Source of the DNA: JAMXLO01 sp963850535
Lineage (GTDB): Bacteria; Pseudomonadota; Alphaproteobacteria; Acetobacterales; Acetobacteraceae
Direction of reading: 5' to 3'
Assembly (NCBI GenBank): GCA_963850535.1
Contig: CAWKMC010000003.1
Coordinates: forward strand, 1 to 64,000
Length of the DNA: 64,000 nucleotides
The stretch's first letter is position 1. Each line of letters starts with the position of its first letter. A program made the translations under genes and the position numbers. The notes below the pieces were generated by a model that saw nothing but the letters and a program-made list of their open reading frames with translations, made no database searches and had not been told where the DNA came from. Positions 8,014 through 18,000 of the stretch are shown here, piece by piece.

Positions 8014-9843
8014 TCAGTCTGCAGCCTCGGCCAATATGCTCAGGTCAGGAACCACAGCGCAGGTCGCCGCAACGACTGGTGATGGGGCCGAGTCCATCTT
8101 GGTCAGCTGACTGGCGACCAGTTCCGCGAACTGACCGTTTCGGAGCAGCAGATCCGCGAAGCATCCCCTTTCGGCGATACGGCCATTATCGAACACCAGG
8201 ATCTCGTCGGCATCGCGAATGGTGGATAAGCGGTGCGCGATGACGAAGGTTGTCCGCCCTGCCATCAGCACGCGCAAGGCCTTCGATACCTTGGCCTCCG
8301 TGGCAGCATCGAGCGCACTCGTCGCCTCATCAAGAATAAGGATCGGTGGATCCTTCAGCAGCGCGCGGCCAATTGCCAGACGCTGCTTCTGTCCACCAGA
8401 TAACGTAGTGCCTCTCTCACCCACCATCGTATCGTAGCCCTGCGGCTGGCGCAGAATGAAATCGTGCGCCTCGGCCATGCGGCACGCCGTCTCGATCTCC
8501 AACTGCGTCGCATCGGGTTTACCGACCAGCAGATTGTCGCGGATGGTACGGTTGAACAGCATGCTGTCCTGGAAAACCACGCCGATGCTGCGGTGCAGGC
8601 TCTCCAAGGTGAGATCGCGCAGATCCTGCCCGTCGATTGTGATGCGACCAGAAGACGGATCCCACATCCGCTGCAACAGGTTCATCGCAGTCGATTTACC
8701 TGCGCCAGTCTGCCCGACCAGGGCGACGCACGATCCGCGCAGGGCAGCGAAATCGACGCCGCGCAGCACGGGATCGCCAGTCGGATAGGCAAAGCACACG
8801 TTCTCGAAGCGCACCTCGCCGGAGGTGACGGAAAGCGAATGGGCGTCCCGCGCTTCGGGAACCGAACTCCTGGTATCGAGCATACGGAAATACTCGTCTA
8901 GCATCGGCACGCGCGACAGCAGCCGGGCGACGAACCACATTGTCAATTCGAGGCGTCCGATCAGCAGTGTTGCCAGCCCCATGAACGAGACGATCTCGCC
9001 GACATCCGCCTTGCCCTCGACGTGCAGCACAGTGCCGACGACCATAATGGCAAACACCGCACATGTGCTGGCAGCGCGTCCCATGACGGTGACGAAGGCC
9101 CACCATCCGAGCACCGGGAATTGTGTCGCGACCAAGCGTGCGGCCATTTCGCCGAAGCGCCTGCGCTCGTCCTGATGCATGCCGAACGACTGCACCACAG
9201 CGACATTCGTCAGGCTGTCCTGAACGCTCGCCGCCAGGTCGTTGTGCTGGCGCTCGGCCAATCGCTGCTTGGCCTCGGTTCGCCGTATGACAAGCGTGGT
9301 CATCGTGATGAACGCTGCGACCAGCGCCACCAGCACGACGCCGAGACGCCAGTTCAGCAACAAGGTCAGCGGCAGCAGCACGACGACGGCGAGACACGCC
9401 GACAACTGCTCGCGGAAGAAATCAAGCCAGAGCCCGAACAGCACCTCCGATCCGCCGTGCAGCACACGCATCACGTGGCCGGTGTGACTTGCGCCGTGGA
9501 ATGCCAACGGCAGCGACAAGACATGATCGTGAAAGCGGCCCATGATTTCGAGCCTGCGCCGGTGCGCCAGACGGTCGGCACACAGCGCGACCACGATGCC
9601 CGCTCCGATCGATGACAAGCCGACACCCGCCCAAGCGCCGAGCAGTCGTGTTGCCTGAGCCCATAAGGCATTACTGGACAGGCTCGCCGAACGGGACAGC
9701 AGGTCAATGACCCGGCCGAACAGCATCGGTTCAAGGAACTGGAATCCAGCGATCGCAAGGTTGGCGATTGCCAGCACCACAGCCACTTTGGCTTCGGCGC
9801 GCAGCAGCCCGAGCACGCGGGCATAAACTTGAAGAAAGCGCAT
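8014..9843 (-). CDS. ndvA: ABC exporter, NdvA-like (cyclic beta-glucan type)
   Basis: A 609-residue half-transporter with an N-terminal six-helix membrane domain (about 1-330) and a C-terminal ATPase: Walker A GQTGAGKST, signature LSGGQKQR, Walker B ILILDEATSALD, and the switch histidine in IAHRLST. The membrane domain resembles NdvA/ChvA of rhizobia, which export cyclic beta-1,2-glucan to the periplasm: FLQVYARVLGLL at the start, DRLAHRRRLEIMGRFHDHVLS and VLGWWAFVTVMGRAAST. No NdvB-type glucan synthase is in the window, so the substrate remains inferred. The protein would work as a homodimer in the inner membrane. Confidence 0.8.
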   Translation of the reverse strand: MRFLQVYARVLGLLRAEAKVAVVLAIANLAIAGFQFLEPMLFGRVIDLLSRSASLSSNALWAQATRLLGAWAGVGLSSIGAGIVVALCADRLAHRRRLEIMGRFHDHVLSLPLAFHGASHTGHVMRVLHGGSEVLFGLWLDFFREQLSACLAVVVLLPLTLLLNWRLGVVLVALVAAFITMTTLVIRRTEAKQRLAERQHNDLAASVQDSLTNVAVVQSFGMHQDERRRFGEMAARLVATQFPVLGWWAFVTVMGRAASTCAVFAIMVVGTVLHVEGKADVGEIVSFMGLATLLIGRLELTMWFVARLLSRVPMLDEYFRMLDTRSSVPEARDAHSLSVTSGEVRFENVCFAYPTGDPVLRGVDFAALRGSCVALVGQTGAGKSTAMNLLQRMWDPSSGRITIDGQDLRDLTLESLHRSIGVVFQDSMLFNRTIRDNLLVGKPDATQLEIETACRMAEAHDFILRQPQGYDTMVGERGTTLSGGQKQRLAIGRALLKDPPILILDEATSALDAATEAKVSKALRVLMAGRTTFVIAHRLSTIRDADEILVFDNGRIAERGCFADLLLRNGQFAELVASQLTKMDSAPSPVVAATCAVVPDLSILAEAAD

Positions 9844-9999
9844 TGTTGTCGGCTGTTGAGTAGATCCGGCGATGCCGCCACTAGGATGTTACGTTATCGG
9901 AAGATGACGGCGGGACTGTGGCGGCCAGGGCGCTTTTCGAAGGGCTGGCGCATGCATGCAGGCGTGCTAGCAAGACCTCGCCAGTCATGGAGCAATGCG

Positions 10000-11809
10000 A
10001 TGCCGCCTGTCACCCATATGGTTCCGATGCGCGACGGCATCCGCCTGGCGACGGATGTACATCTGCCGGCCGCTACCGGTTCGTTTCCGGTCATCATGGA
10101 ACGCACGCCGTATGGCCGTGCCGAGACCAGCCGCAGCGAAATCACCGCGGCCAACCGCACGCCTGCCGCGCGTGCCGACATCGCCGCCTATTTCGCCGGG
10201 CACGGCTATGCGGTCGTCTACCAGGACACCAGAGGCCGCTACGGCTCCGAGGGTCGCTTCGTCAAATACCTCTCGGATGGCGAGGACGGCTATGACACCT
10301 TTGCCTGGCTGCGCGACCAGTCGTGGTGCGATGGCCGCATCTGCACGATGGGCCTCTCCTACGCGGCACACACCCAGGCGGCGTTGGCCTGCCTCGATCC
10401 ACCTGGCCTGGTGGCGCAGGTGCTGGACTGCGGCGGCTTCGTGAATTCCTGGCAGTCAGGCATCCGCCAGTCAGGCGCGTTCGAACTGAAGCAGGCGACC
10501 TGGGCATTCAAGAACGCACTTGTCTCGCCCGAGGCAGAGTCCGATCCGGTCATGCGCGCGGCGCTGGCCGGCGAAGATATCCGAGAATGGTTCACCCGCA
10601 TGCCATGGAAGCCGGGCCATTCGCCGCTGCGACACCACCCCGATTACGAAGCCTATCTGTTCGACCAGTGGACGCATGGGGCATTCGACGAATTCTGGCA
10701 GCAGCTCGGCATCTGTACTCAGTGCTGGCACGAGCAATACAGCCGTGCGGCATGCGTGCACATGTCGTCATGGTGGGATCCCTACCCGCTCACCGCGACC
10801 GGCAACTACACCGGCCTGAAACGCGCCGGTCGCGGTCCACAGCGCCTGATCCTCGGCCCATGGACCCATGGCGATCGCAGCGATACCTGCTTCGGTGACG
10901 TCGAGTTCGGCCCCGAGGCGGCACTCGAACTCATGGGCCGGTGACTGGCGCGCTTATCGGTTGCGTTTCTTCGACCACGTGGTGAAGGGCGCGCCGCTGG
11001 ACGAGCCGCCGGTGCGCATCTTCGTCATGGGGGGCGGCAGCGGACGCCGCAATGCGGCTGGTCGGCTGGAGCACGGCGGACGCTGGATCGAAGCCCAAGA
11101 CTGGCCACCGCCTGGAGTTGATTTCACCGCGTTCCATCTGCATGGCGATGGCCGCCTCGATTGCGCACAGCCGGAGGCGGGGAGCGCTCCGCTTTCATAC
11201 GATTTCGACCCCTCGCGTCCGGTGCCGACGATCGGCGGTGCCATGAGCAGCCTCGATCCCGTCGCCTATGCCGGCGCGTGGGACCAGACGGAGAGCCCGG
11301 ACTTCTTCGGCTGCTCACCACCCTATCTGCCGCTCGCGTCTCGCCCGGATGTGCTGGTGTTCCAGACCGCGCCGCTCGAAGCGCCGTTGCAGGTGGTCGG
11401 ACCGATAGAGGCCGAGTTGTTCGTGGCGACCGATGGTCCGGACACCGACTTCACCGCCAAGCTGATCGACATGCATCCACCTTCCGTCGACTATCCGAAG
11501 GGCTATGGAATGAACCTCACTGACGGCATCCTGCGTCTGCGCTACGCCGAGGACCCGGTGAAGCCGCGGCTACGCTCACCCGGCGAGGTGGTCAGGATCC
11601 GCATCACGCTGTTCCCGACCGCCAATCTGTTCCTGCCGGGTCACCGCATACGGCTCGATATCTCATCGAGCAATTTCCCCAAGTTCGACGTCAACCCGAA
11701 TACCGGCGAGCCGGAGGGGGTGGCGCGGCGCAGGCGCATCGCGGTGAACACCGTCTTCGTCGACCGCGACCGGTCCAGCCGGGTGGTGTTGCCACTGCTC
11801 CCCGTTTGA
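10000..11809 (+). pseudogene. CocE/NonD family hydrolase, frameshifted
   Basis: Two frames together give a serine hydrolase of about 602 residues. The first holds the start of the alpha/beta-hydrolase domain (MRDGIRLATDVHLPA), the nucleophile in TMGLSYAAHTQAAL, the likely acid in SSWWDPYPLTATG and the histidine in LGPWTHGD. The second holds the C-terminal jelly-roll domain (VRIFVMGGG, VGPIEAELFVATDGPDTDF and PGHRIRLDISSSNFPKFDVN). The break near 10934 acts as one inserted base before a TGG-GCC-GGT run. Members cleave esters or release N-terminal acyl groups. ATG 10000 was chosen because conserved sequence starts there; the frame is open further upstream to 9829. Confidence 0.8.
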
Positions 11810-11840
11810 TGCGATAGCGCTTGCACTGGCTGCGAGGCGG

Positions 11841-12527
11841 ATGATGAACGACCTCTATTCCTTCTATGCACAGCACCGCAACACCCGGGTCATGGATAAA
11901 TGGGACCATTATTTCGATATCCATGATCGGTTTCTCTCCCCGCTCCGCCGCACCAATCCTGTGGTCGTTGAAATCGGCGTCGAACTCGGTGGCTCGTGCG
12001 AGATGTGGCGCGATTATTTCGGTCCCACCACGCATATTTTTGGTATCGATATAGATCCCGCTGCCAAGCGGCAGGAGGACCTCCTCACCAGGGTGTTCAT
12101 CGGCGACCAGCAGGACCGCACTTTCCTGCGCGGTGTGCTGCGCGAGATCGGTACGCCCGACGTGGTGATCGACGATGGCGGACACACGGCCAACCAGCAG
12201 ATCACCGCATTCGAGGAGCTCTACCCGGCGCTGAGCGATCGCGGGCTGTACATCGTTGAAGACACGCATACCTCGCTTTGGCGTGGCTCGTACATGGATC
12301 GGCAGGATCAGCAGAGCTTTCTGCAGTTCTCGTTCGCCCATTGCGCGCAGCTGATGGAATGGACAGGCAAGCGCGAGAACTTCCAGGTGCTCGGCAGCGA
12401 CCAAGGTGAGGCGCTGCAAAATGCCGTCACGGAATTCTGTCGCCGCACGCAGGCCATCCACTTTTTCGATAGCGTGGTGATATACGAACGCGGCCGCCGC
12501 CGCGTTCCACGACACTTCAGGCGTTGA
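11841..12527 (+). CDS. SAM-dependent O-methyltransferase-like protein
   Basis: The 228-residue protein has a Rossmann core: VVVEIGVELGGSCEMW is the SAM-binding loop, GIDIDPAA the second strand with acidic residues, and PDVVIDDGGHTANQQ a likely metal/catalytic region. The DDGGH element resembles metal-dependent sugar O-methyltransferases of macrolide pathways (MycE-like) and cephalosporin-hydroxylase-like proteins; activity on a sugar or lipid hydroxyl is inference. It overlaps the following phosphatase by four bases (TTGA), which suggests coupled translation. Confidence 0.7.
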   Translation: MMNDLYSFYAQHRNTRVMDKWDHYFDIHDRFLSPLRRTNPVVVEIGVELGGSCEMWRDYFGPTTHIFGIDIDPAAKRQEDLLTRVFIGDQQDRTFLRGVLREIGTPDVVIDDGGHTANQQITAFEELYPALSDRGLYIVEDTHTSLWRGSYMDRQDQQSFLQFSFAHCAQLMEWTGKRENFQVLGSDQGEALQNAVTEFCRRTQAIHFFDSVVIYERGRRRVPRHFRR

Positions 12528-13273
12528 TCACTCTCTCTCCAGCCCCCGCCCGCCTACCGGAAGGCCGACGCATCTACGCGATCGGCGACGTCCACGGATG
12601 TGATGTGCAACTGGGCGATCTGCACGAGATCATCGCGGAAGATCTGGCGCGTCGGCCAGTCGAAGCACCGTTGCTGCTGCATATCGGTGATTACGTCGAT
12701 CGCGGCGCGGACACCGCCGGCGTGCTGCAACGGCTGCTGACCGAGACACCGATTCCCGGCCTTCCAGTAGTCAACCTGGTCGGCAATCACGACGAGACCA
12801 TGCTGCACGCCTTGTCAGGCGATCGCGCGGCGGCGACCGATTGGCTGTTCGCCGGCGGCGCCCCTGCCTTGCAGAGCTACGGCATCGATCCGGACTCGCC
12901 ACGCGAGAGCTGGCCCGAACAAGTACCACCTGAACACCTCGACTTCTTGCGCGGACTTACGCTGACCCATCGGGATGGCGGCTATTTCTTCGTCCATGGC
13001 GGCGTGCGTCCTGGCGTTCCGCTGGAGCAACAGGCGCGCGAGGACCTGCTGCGCATGCGCCAGCCATTTCTCTACTCCGAGATGTCGTTCGGCGCTGTGG
13101 TAGTGCATGGTCACAGCCCGGTGCGCGATCCGGTGGTGCGCCACAATCGAATTGCGATCGACACCGGCGCCGTGTTCGGCGGCAAGATGACCTGCCTGGT
13201 ACTCGAAGGCGAGACGCTGGGCTTTCTCACCTCTGATCCGGCCGGCGAGCCAGTGTCGATCGCCCATCGATGA
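12524..13273 (+). CDS. PPP-family metallophosphatase
   Basis: All calcineurin-like signature motifs are present in order: IGDVHGC, HIGDYVDRG, NLVGNHDE, a later FFVHGG and VVHGHSP. They bind two metal ions. The protein is related to bacterial Ser/Thr phosphatases such as PrpA and to ApaH, and at 249 residues has a normal length. TTG 12524 is the likely start, overlapping the methyltransferase stop codon; no ATG precedes the first motif. Substrate (phosphoprotein, dinucleotide tetraphosphate) cannot be told from the sequence. Confidence 0.85.
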   Translation: MITLSPAPARLPEGRRIYAIGDVHGCDVQLGDLHEIIAEDLARRPVEAPLLLHIGDYVDRGADTAGVLQRLLTETPIPGLPVVNLVGNHDETMLHALSGDRAAATDWLFAGGAPALQSYGIDPDSPRESWPEQVPPEHLDFLRGLTLTHRDGGYFFVHGGVRPGVPLEQQAREDLLRMRQPFLYSEMSFGAVVVHGHSPVRDPVVRHNRIAIDTGAVFGGKMTCLVLEGETLGFLTSDPAGEPVSIAHR

Positions 13274-13318
13274 GCCGGCTGCACTGACCCGCCTGCGCGC
13301 CACTGGAACGGTCGGCTG

Positions 13319-14551
13319 ATGCGTGTCGCGGTCATTGGCGCGGGAATTGTCGGTGTGTCGTGCGCCCTGCATCTGCAGCGGTCCGGTCAGAGCGTCACAC
13401 TGATCGACCCGCGTGCCCCTGGCACTGCGACGTCGTTCGGCAATGCCGGCGGCATCGTCACCGGTGCCGTGACGCCGAACAGCACCCCGACTCTGTGGCG
13501 CGACATTCCGCGCATGCTGTTCGACCGTGACAGCGCCGTCCGCGTTCGCTGGAGTTACCTGCCGCAGATCGCGCCGTGGCTGGTGCGCTTTCTGCTCGCC
13601 GGCCGGCACAGCCGCGTGCAGGCGATCGCCGATGCACTGCATCCGCTGGTTACCAGAGCCTACGACGCCCATCGCGAGCTGATCACCTTGGCCCGCGCAG
13701 AAGACCTGGTTCGTCCTGCCGGCTGGTTGAAGGTGTTCGAGACCGAAGCGGGCTTCGCCCACACACAATACGAGCGCGATGTCATGGGCGCGCGTGGCGT
13801 CCGCTACGACGTGCTCAGCTCCGACGAGGTCCGCCAGCTCGAACCAAGCCTGGCGCGTCGCTACGTTAAAGGCCTGTTTCAGCCGGACAGTGCGTTCGTC
13901 GCGTCGCCGCATCAGCTCGTCCAAGCCTATGTCACGCAGTACCAGCAACTCGGGGGCACCATTGTCCAGGAGCGCGTGCGTGGCGTACAGCCGATCGAGG
14001 GCGGCGTTCGCCTGGACTGCGAACTTGGCTTTCGCAGCTTCGACGCGGTGGTGATCGCCGCCGGAGCATGGTCGAAGGAGCTTGCCCGCCAGGTCGGCGA
14101 TCGCATTCCTTTGGACACTGAGCGCGGCTACCACCTGAACATCGATCCAGGCGATGCCGGCGAACTGCGTCGCGCCGTGGTGTTTCCGGAGCATGGTTTT
14201 GTGCTGGCACCGATGCTTGATGGGATACGCCTGACGAGTGGCGTTGAACTGGCTGGCCTGCACGCACCACCGGACTTCTCTCGCATACGCCGCCTGCTGC
14301 CAGCCGCACGCGAAGCGCTGCCTGGTCTGTCGGACCGCGTCACGCGCCAATGGCTTGGCTATCGTCCCTCGACGCCGGATTCATTGCCCGTTATTGGCCG
14401 ATCGCCACACAGCCGGGCGGTGTTCTACGCGTTCGGTCATCAGCATTTGGGCCTCACGCTCGGCGCGGTCACAGGGCGTCTGATCGCGGCGAGCGTTGGC
14501 GGTCAACAGCCCGAGATCGATCTGACCCTGTACCGCGCCGACCGCTTCTGA
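13319..14551 (+). CDS. dadA: D-amino-acid dehydrogenase-like FAD oxidoreductase
   Basis: The 410-residue protein begins with a dinucleotide-binding fold (VAVIGAGIVGVSCALHL with an acidic residue at LIDP) and ends with the FAD-contacting motif GYRPSTPDSLPVIGRSP and GHQHLGLTLGAVTGRLIA. These are the hallmarks of DadA, the small-subunit-free dehydrogenase that deaminates D-amino acids and feeds electrons to the respiratory chain. The symbol is by family; no alanine racemase lies nearby, and glycine- or other amine-oxidising relatives cannot be excluded. Confidence 0.82.
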   Translation: MRVAVIGAGIVGVSCALHLQRSGQSVTLIDPRAPGTATSFGNAGGIVTGAVTPNSTPTLWRDIPRMLFDRDSAVRVRWSYLPQIAPWLVRFLLAGRHSRVQAIADALHPLVTRAYDAHRELITLARAEDLVRPAGWLKVFETEAGFAHTQYERDVMGARGVRYDVLSSDEVRQLEPSLARRYVKGLFQPDSAFVASPHQLVQAYVTQYQQLGGTIVQERVRGVQPIEGGVRLDCELGFRSFDAVVIAAGAWSKELARQVGDRIPLDTERGYHLNIDPGDAGELRRAVVFPEHGFVLAPMLDGIRLTSGVELAGLHAPPDFSRIRRLLPAAREALPGLSDRVTRQWLGYRPSTPDSLPVIGRSPHSRAVFYAFGHQHLGLTLGAVTGRLIAASVGGQQPEIDLTLYRADRF

Positions 14552-14564
14552 ACACGCAGCAGCA

Positions 14565-14957
14565 TCATGCTGCTTCTGGTACGCGGCGCGGACGCCCGTT
14601 GTCATCCACCGCGACCAGCACAAACTCGGCGGCCGTGACGCGCTCGCGCTCACCCTGGCCTCGACGCAGCACCCATGCCTCGACACTCAAGGTGAGGGAG
14701 CTGCGACCGACGCGGGTGATGTCCGTATAGACACAGACCACGTCGCCGACCTTGACCGGCCGCAGGAAGTTCAGGTTGGAGACGGCGGCGGTCGCGACGC
14801 GACCCTTGGCGCGCGTGCCGGCCGAGACACCGGCCGCGAGGTCCATCAGCGACATGATCCAGCCGCCGAAAATATCGCCTGCAGGATTGGTGTCGGCCGG
14901 CATGGCTACGGTCCGCAGTGACAACTCGCCAGTGGGCTGAGTGGCGATATTCGTCAT
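14565..14957 (-). CDS. Acyl-CoA thioesterase, YciA-like hotdog protein
   Basis: A single hotdog domain of 130 residues with the family motifs PADTNPAGDIFGGWIMSLMD (which contains the catalytic asparagine/aspartate region) and SNLNFLRPVKVGDVVCVY. Such enzymes hydrolyse a broad range of acyl-CoAs and usually act as hexamers. It is convergent with the D-amino-acid dehydrogenase, only 13 bases away; the join contains AGCAGC/GCTGCT, a short inverted repeat that could help termination. Confidence 0.88.
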   Translation of the reverse strand: MTNIATQPTGELSLRTVAMPADTNPAGDIFGGWIMSLMDLAAGVSAGTRAKGRVATAAVSNLNFLRPVKVGDVVCVYTDITRVGRSSLTLSVEAWVLRRGQGERERVTAAEFVLVAVDDNGRPRRVPEAA

Positions 14958-15051
14958 CGATGGACTCCTCAGGACGACGGAATTCAGTTGCCGATCCTGA
15001 CCCGCAAAGTCCCTCGGACCAATAGCTCAGGGTCTTGCGAGGCCCGATACC

Positions 15052-18000
15052 TCACCCGGCATCGGCATCCACCTCAACGCGCTCCCCCGCCTTGGCCGCG
15101 ATCCCGCTGTTGCGCAGGCCGGCCGGGTGAAAGCGCGACGCCGACCAACCCGCCATCTCTTCATACGATCGGTATTTTTCTTCCAGCGCCGCCTGCGCGG
15201 CCGCCATAAGTTGCTCGGCCTCTTCTGGCCGGCTCTGCACCAGCGCCTTGTAGCGGGTCTCGTTATAAGCATAGTCGCGGAATTTGAGCGTCGGGCGCGG
15301 ACTGTCCAGCTCGAACGGGTTGCGGTCCACCTCGCGCAGCGCGGGGTTATAGCGGAACAGCGGCCAGTAGCCGCAGGCAACCGCGAGGTCCTGCTGCTTC
15401 ATGCCTCGCTGCATATCGATGCCATGCGCGATGCAATGGCAATAAGCCACGATCAACGATGGCCCGGGATACGCCTCCGCCTCGCGGAACGCCTGCAATG
15501 TCTGCTGCGGATTGGCGCCCATCGCCACCTGCGCCACGTAGACATTGCCATAGGCGATCGCCTGCAAGGCAAGATCCTTCCGCGCCACGCGCTTGCCGGC
15601 TGAGGCGAACTTGGCAATCGCACCGAGCGGCGTTGCCTTCGATGCCTGGCCTCCGGTGTTGGAATACACCTCGGTATCCAGCACCAGCACATTCACGTCG
15701 CGCGCGCTCGCCAGCACGTGGTCCAGGCCGCCATAGCCGATGTCATACGCCCAGCCGTCGCCACCCACGATCCATATACTGCGCCGAACCAGATGCTCCA
15801 CGACGGACAAAAGTTCCGGCGCGCGCGGATCGCCTGAGTCGCGCAACCGCCGCAGCAGTTCGGCAATGCGTTCACGCTGAACGCGGATCTCGGATTCGCG
15901 CACCTGTGGCGCGGATAGTGCCGCCTGGATCAGGTCCTCACCCAGCACGGGCGCCATCTCATGCGCTAGGTGCTGTGCCATCTCCAGGTGCTTATCGGCG
16001 GCCAGCCGGTAGCCCAGTCCGAACTCCGCGTTGTCCTCGAACAGCGAATTCGACCAGGCGGGCCCGCGCCCTTCCCGGTTGGTCGACCACGGTGTCACCG
16101 GCAGGTTGCCGCCATAGATGGACGAGCACCCGGTGGCGTTGGCGATCTGCAGGCGGTCGCCGAACAACTGCGACAGCAGCTTCAGATACGGTGTCTCACC
16201 GCAACCGGCGCAAGCGCCGGAATAGACGAACAGCGGTTCCAGGAACTGCACGCCGCGCACATTGGCGAAGTCCACGCGCGCGCGGTCATTCACCGGCAGC
16301 GAGGCAAAGAATCCATTGTCGCTGCGTGAAGGATCCAACAGCGGTTCCTTGTCGTGCATCGCCAGCGACTTGATCGGCACAACGGGACAGGCCTCAACGC
16401 ACAGTCCGCAGCCGGTGCAGTCCTCCAGCGAGAAATCGAGCGCGAAGCTCACGTCCGGGAAACCGCGCACATTGATCGGCGCGGATCGGAAACTTGCCGG
16501 TGCATCGGCAAGCCGAGCACGATCGAAGTATTTCGCTTGGATCACACCATGCGGGCAGACGAAGCTGCACTGGCCACATTGGATGCAGCTGTCAGCATCC
16601 CACACCGGCACGGTATCGGCGATGTTCCGCTTTTCCCAGATCGAGGTGCCTGACGGCCAGGTACCATCCACCGGCAGCAGGCTCACGGGTAGGTCGTCGC
16701 CGCGGCCCTCCAGCATAGCGGCAGTCACCTCACGCACGAAGGCTGGTGCATCGGCAGGCACCGCCGCCGTACGCTCCTGCGTGCTGCTTGTTGCGGCAGG
16801 CACTTGAACCTCGAATAGCCGTGCCAGCGTGTCGTCGACAGCGCGGAAGTTCGCCTGCACCACCTGCTCACCCTTCGCGCCATAGCTCTTGCGAATGGCC
16901 TGCTTGATGTGCGCCATCGCCTGCTCGCGCGGCAGCACACCGGAGATCGCAAAGAAGCAGGTCTGCAGCACGGTGTTGGTGCGACCGCGCAGCCCAACCT
17001 CCTGCGCGACGCGTGACGCGTCGATGACGAACAGCCGCAATTTCAGTTCGACGATGCGCTGCTGCATCTCGCGCGGCAGATGATCCCATACCTCCTGCGG
17101 ACCATAAGGCGCATTCAGCAGCAGAGTTGCGCCCGGAGCAGCCAGTCGCAGCACGTCCTGTCGCGTCGCGAACTGGAACTGGTGACAGCCGATGAAGCTT
17201 GCCTGGTCGATCAGATAGGGCGCGTGGATCGGCCGAGGGCCAAAACGCAGATGCGATATCGTCTGTGCGCCCGACTTGTGCGAATCGTATACGAAGTAAC
17301 CCTGTGCATGCAGCCCGGCGTCCTCGGCAATGATCTTCACGCTGTTCTTGTTGGCGCCCACCGTGCCGTCGGCGCCCAGACCGTAGAACACCGCCTGCAC
17401 CACATCGTCTGGCTGGATCCGGAAGCTGGTGTCTGGAGCGAGGCTGGTGTGCGATACATCATCGAGGATGCCGACGGTAAAGCCATTGCGTGGCTGGCGG
17501 CACCGCAGCTCATCGAATACCGCCTTGGCCATCGACGGGTTGAAGTCCTTGGACGACAACCCATAGCGGCCTCCGATCACCAACGGCATCGTCTGTCGAC
17601 GCCCGCGCGCCGTGGCCTGCGCCAGCGTGTTCACCACGTCGAGATACAGCGGCTCGCCTGGCGCGCCGGATTCCTTCGTCTGTTCCAGCACGGCCACAGC
17701 GCGCACGCTACGCGGCAGCGCCGCCAGGAAGGCGTCCTCGGCGAATGGACGGTACAGCCGCACCTGCAGCACACCCACCCGTTCACCGCGTTCGGCCAAT
17801 GCGGCAGCGGTCGCACTCGCCGTTTCGGTGCCCGACCCCATCATGACCACGACGCGCTCGGCATCCGCCGATCCATGGTAATCGAACAGGTGATACCGCC
17901 GCCCGGTCGACGCAGCGAAGCGGTCCATCTGCTGCTGCACGATCTGCGGCACGCGTGAATAGAATGGATTGATGGTCTCGCGCGCCTGAAAGAACGTGTC

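Noticed and set aside
12815..14350. 511-codon minus-strand open frame
   Set aside because: It is antisense to the phosphatase and D-amino-acid dehydrogenase genes, whose motifs are clear; a by-product of high GC content.
14558..14574. AGCAGC/GCTGCT hairpin between dadA-like and thioesterase genes as a terminator
   Set aside because: Only six base pairs and no T-run, and it overlaps the end of the thioesterase coding region; too weak to list.
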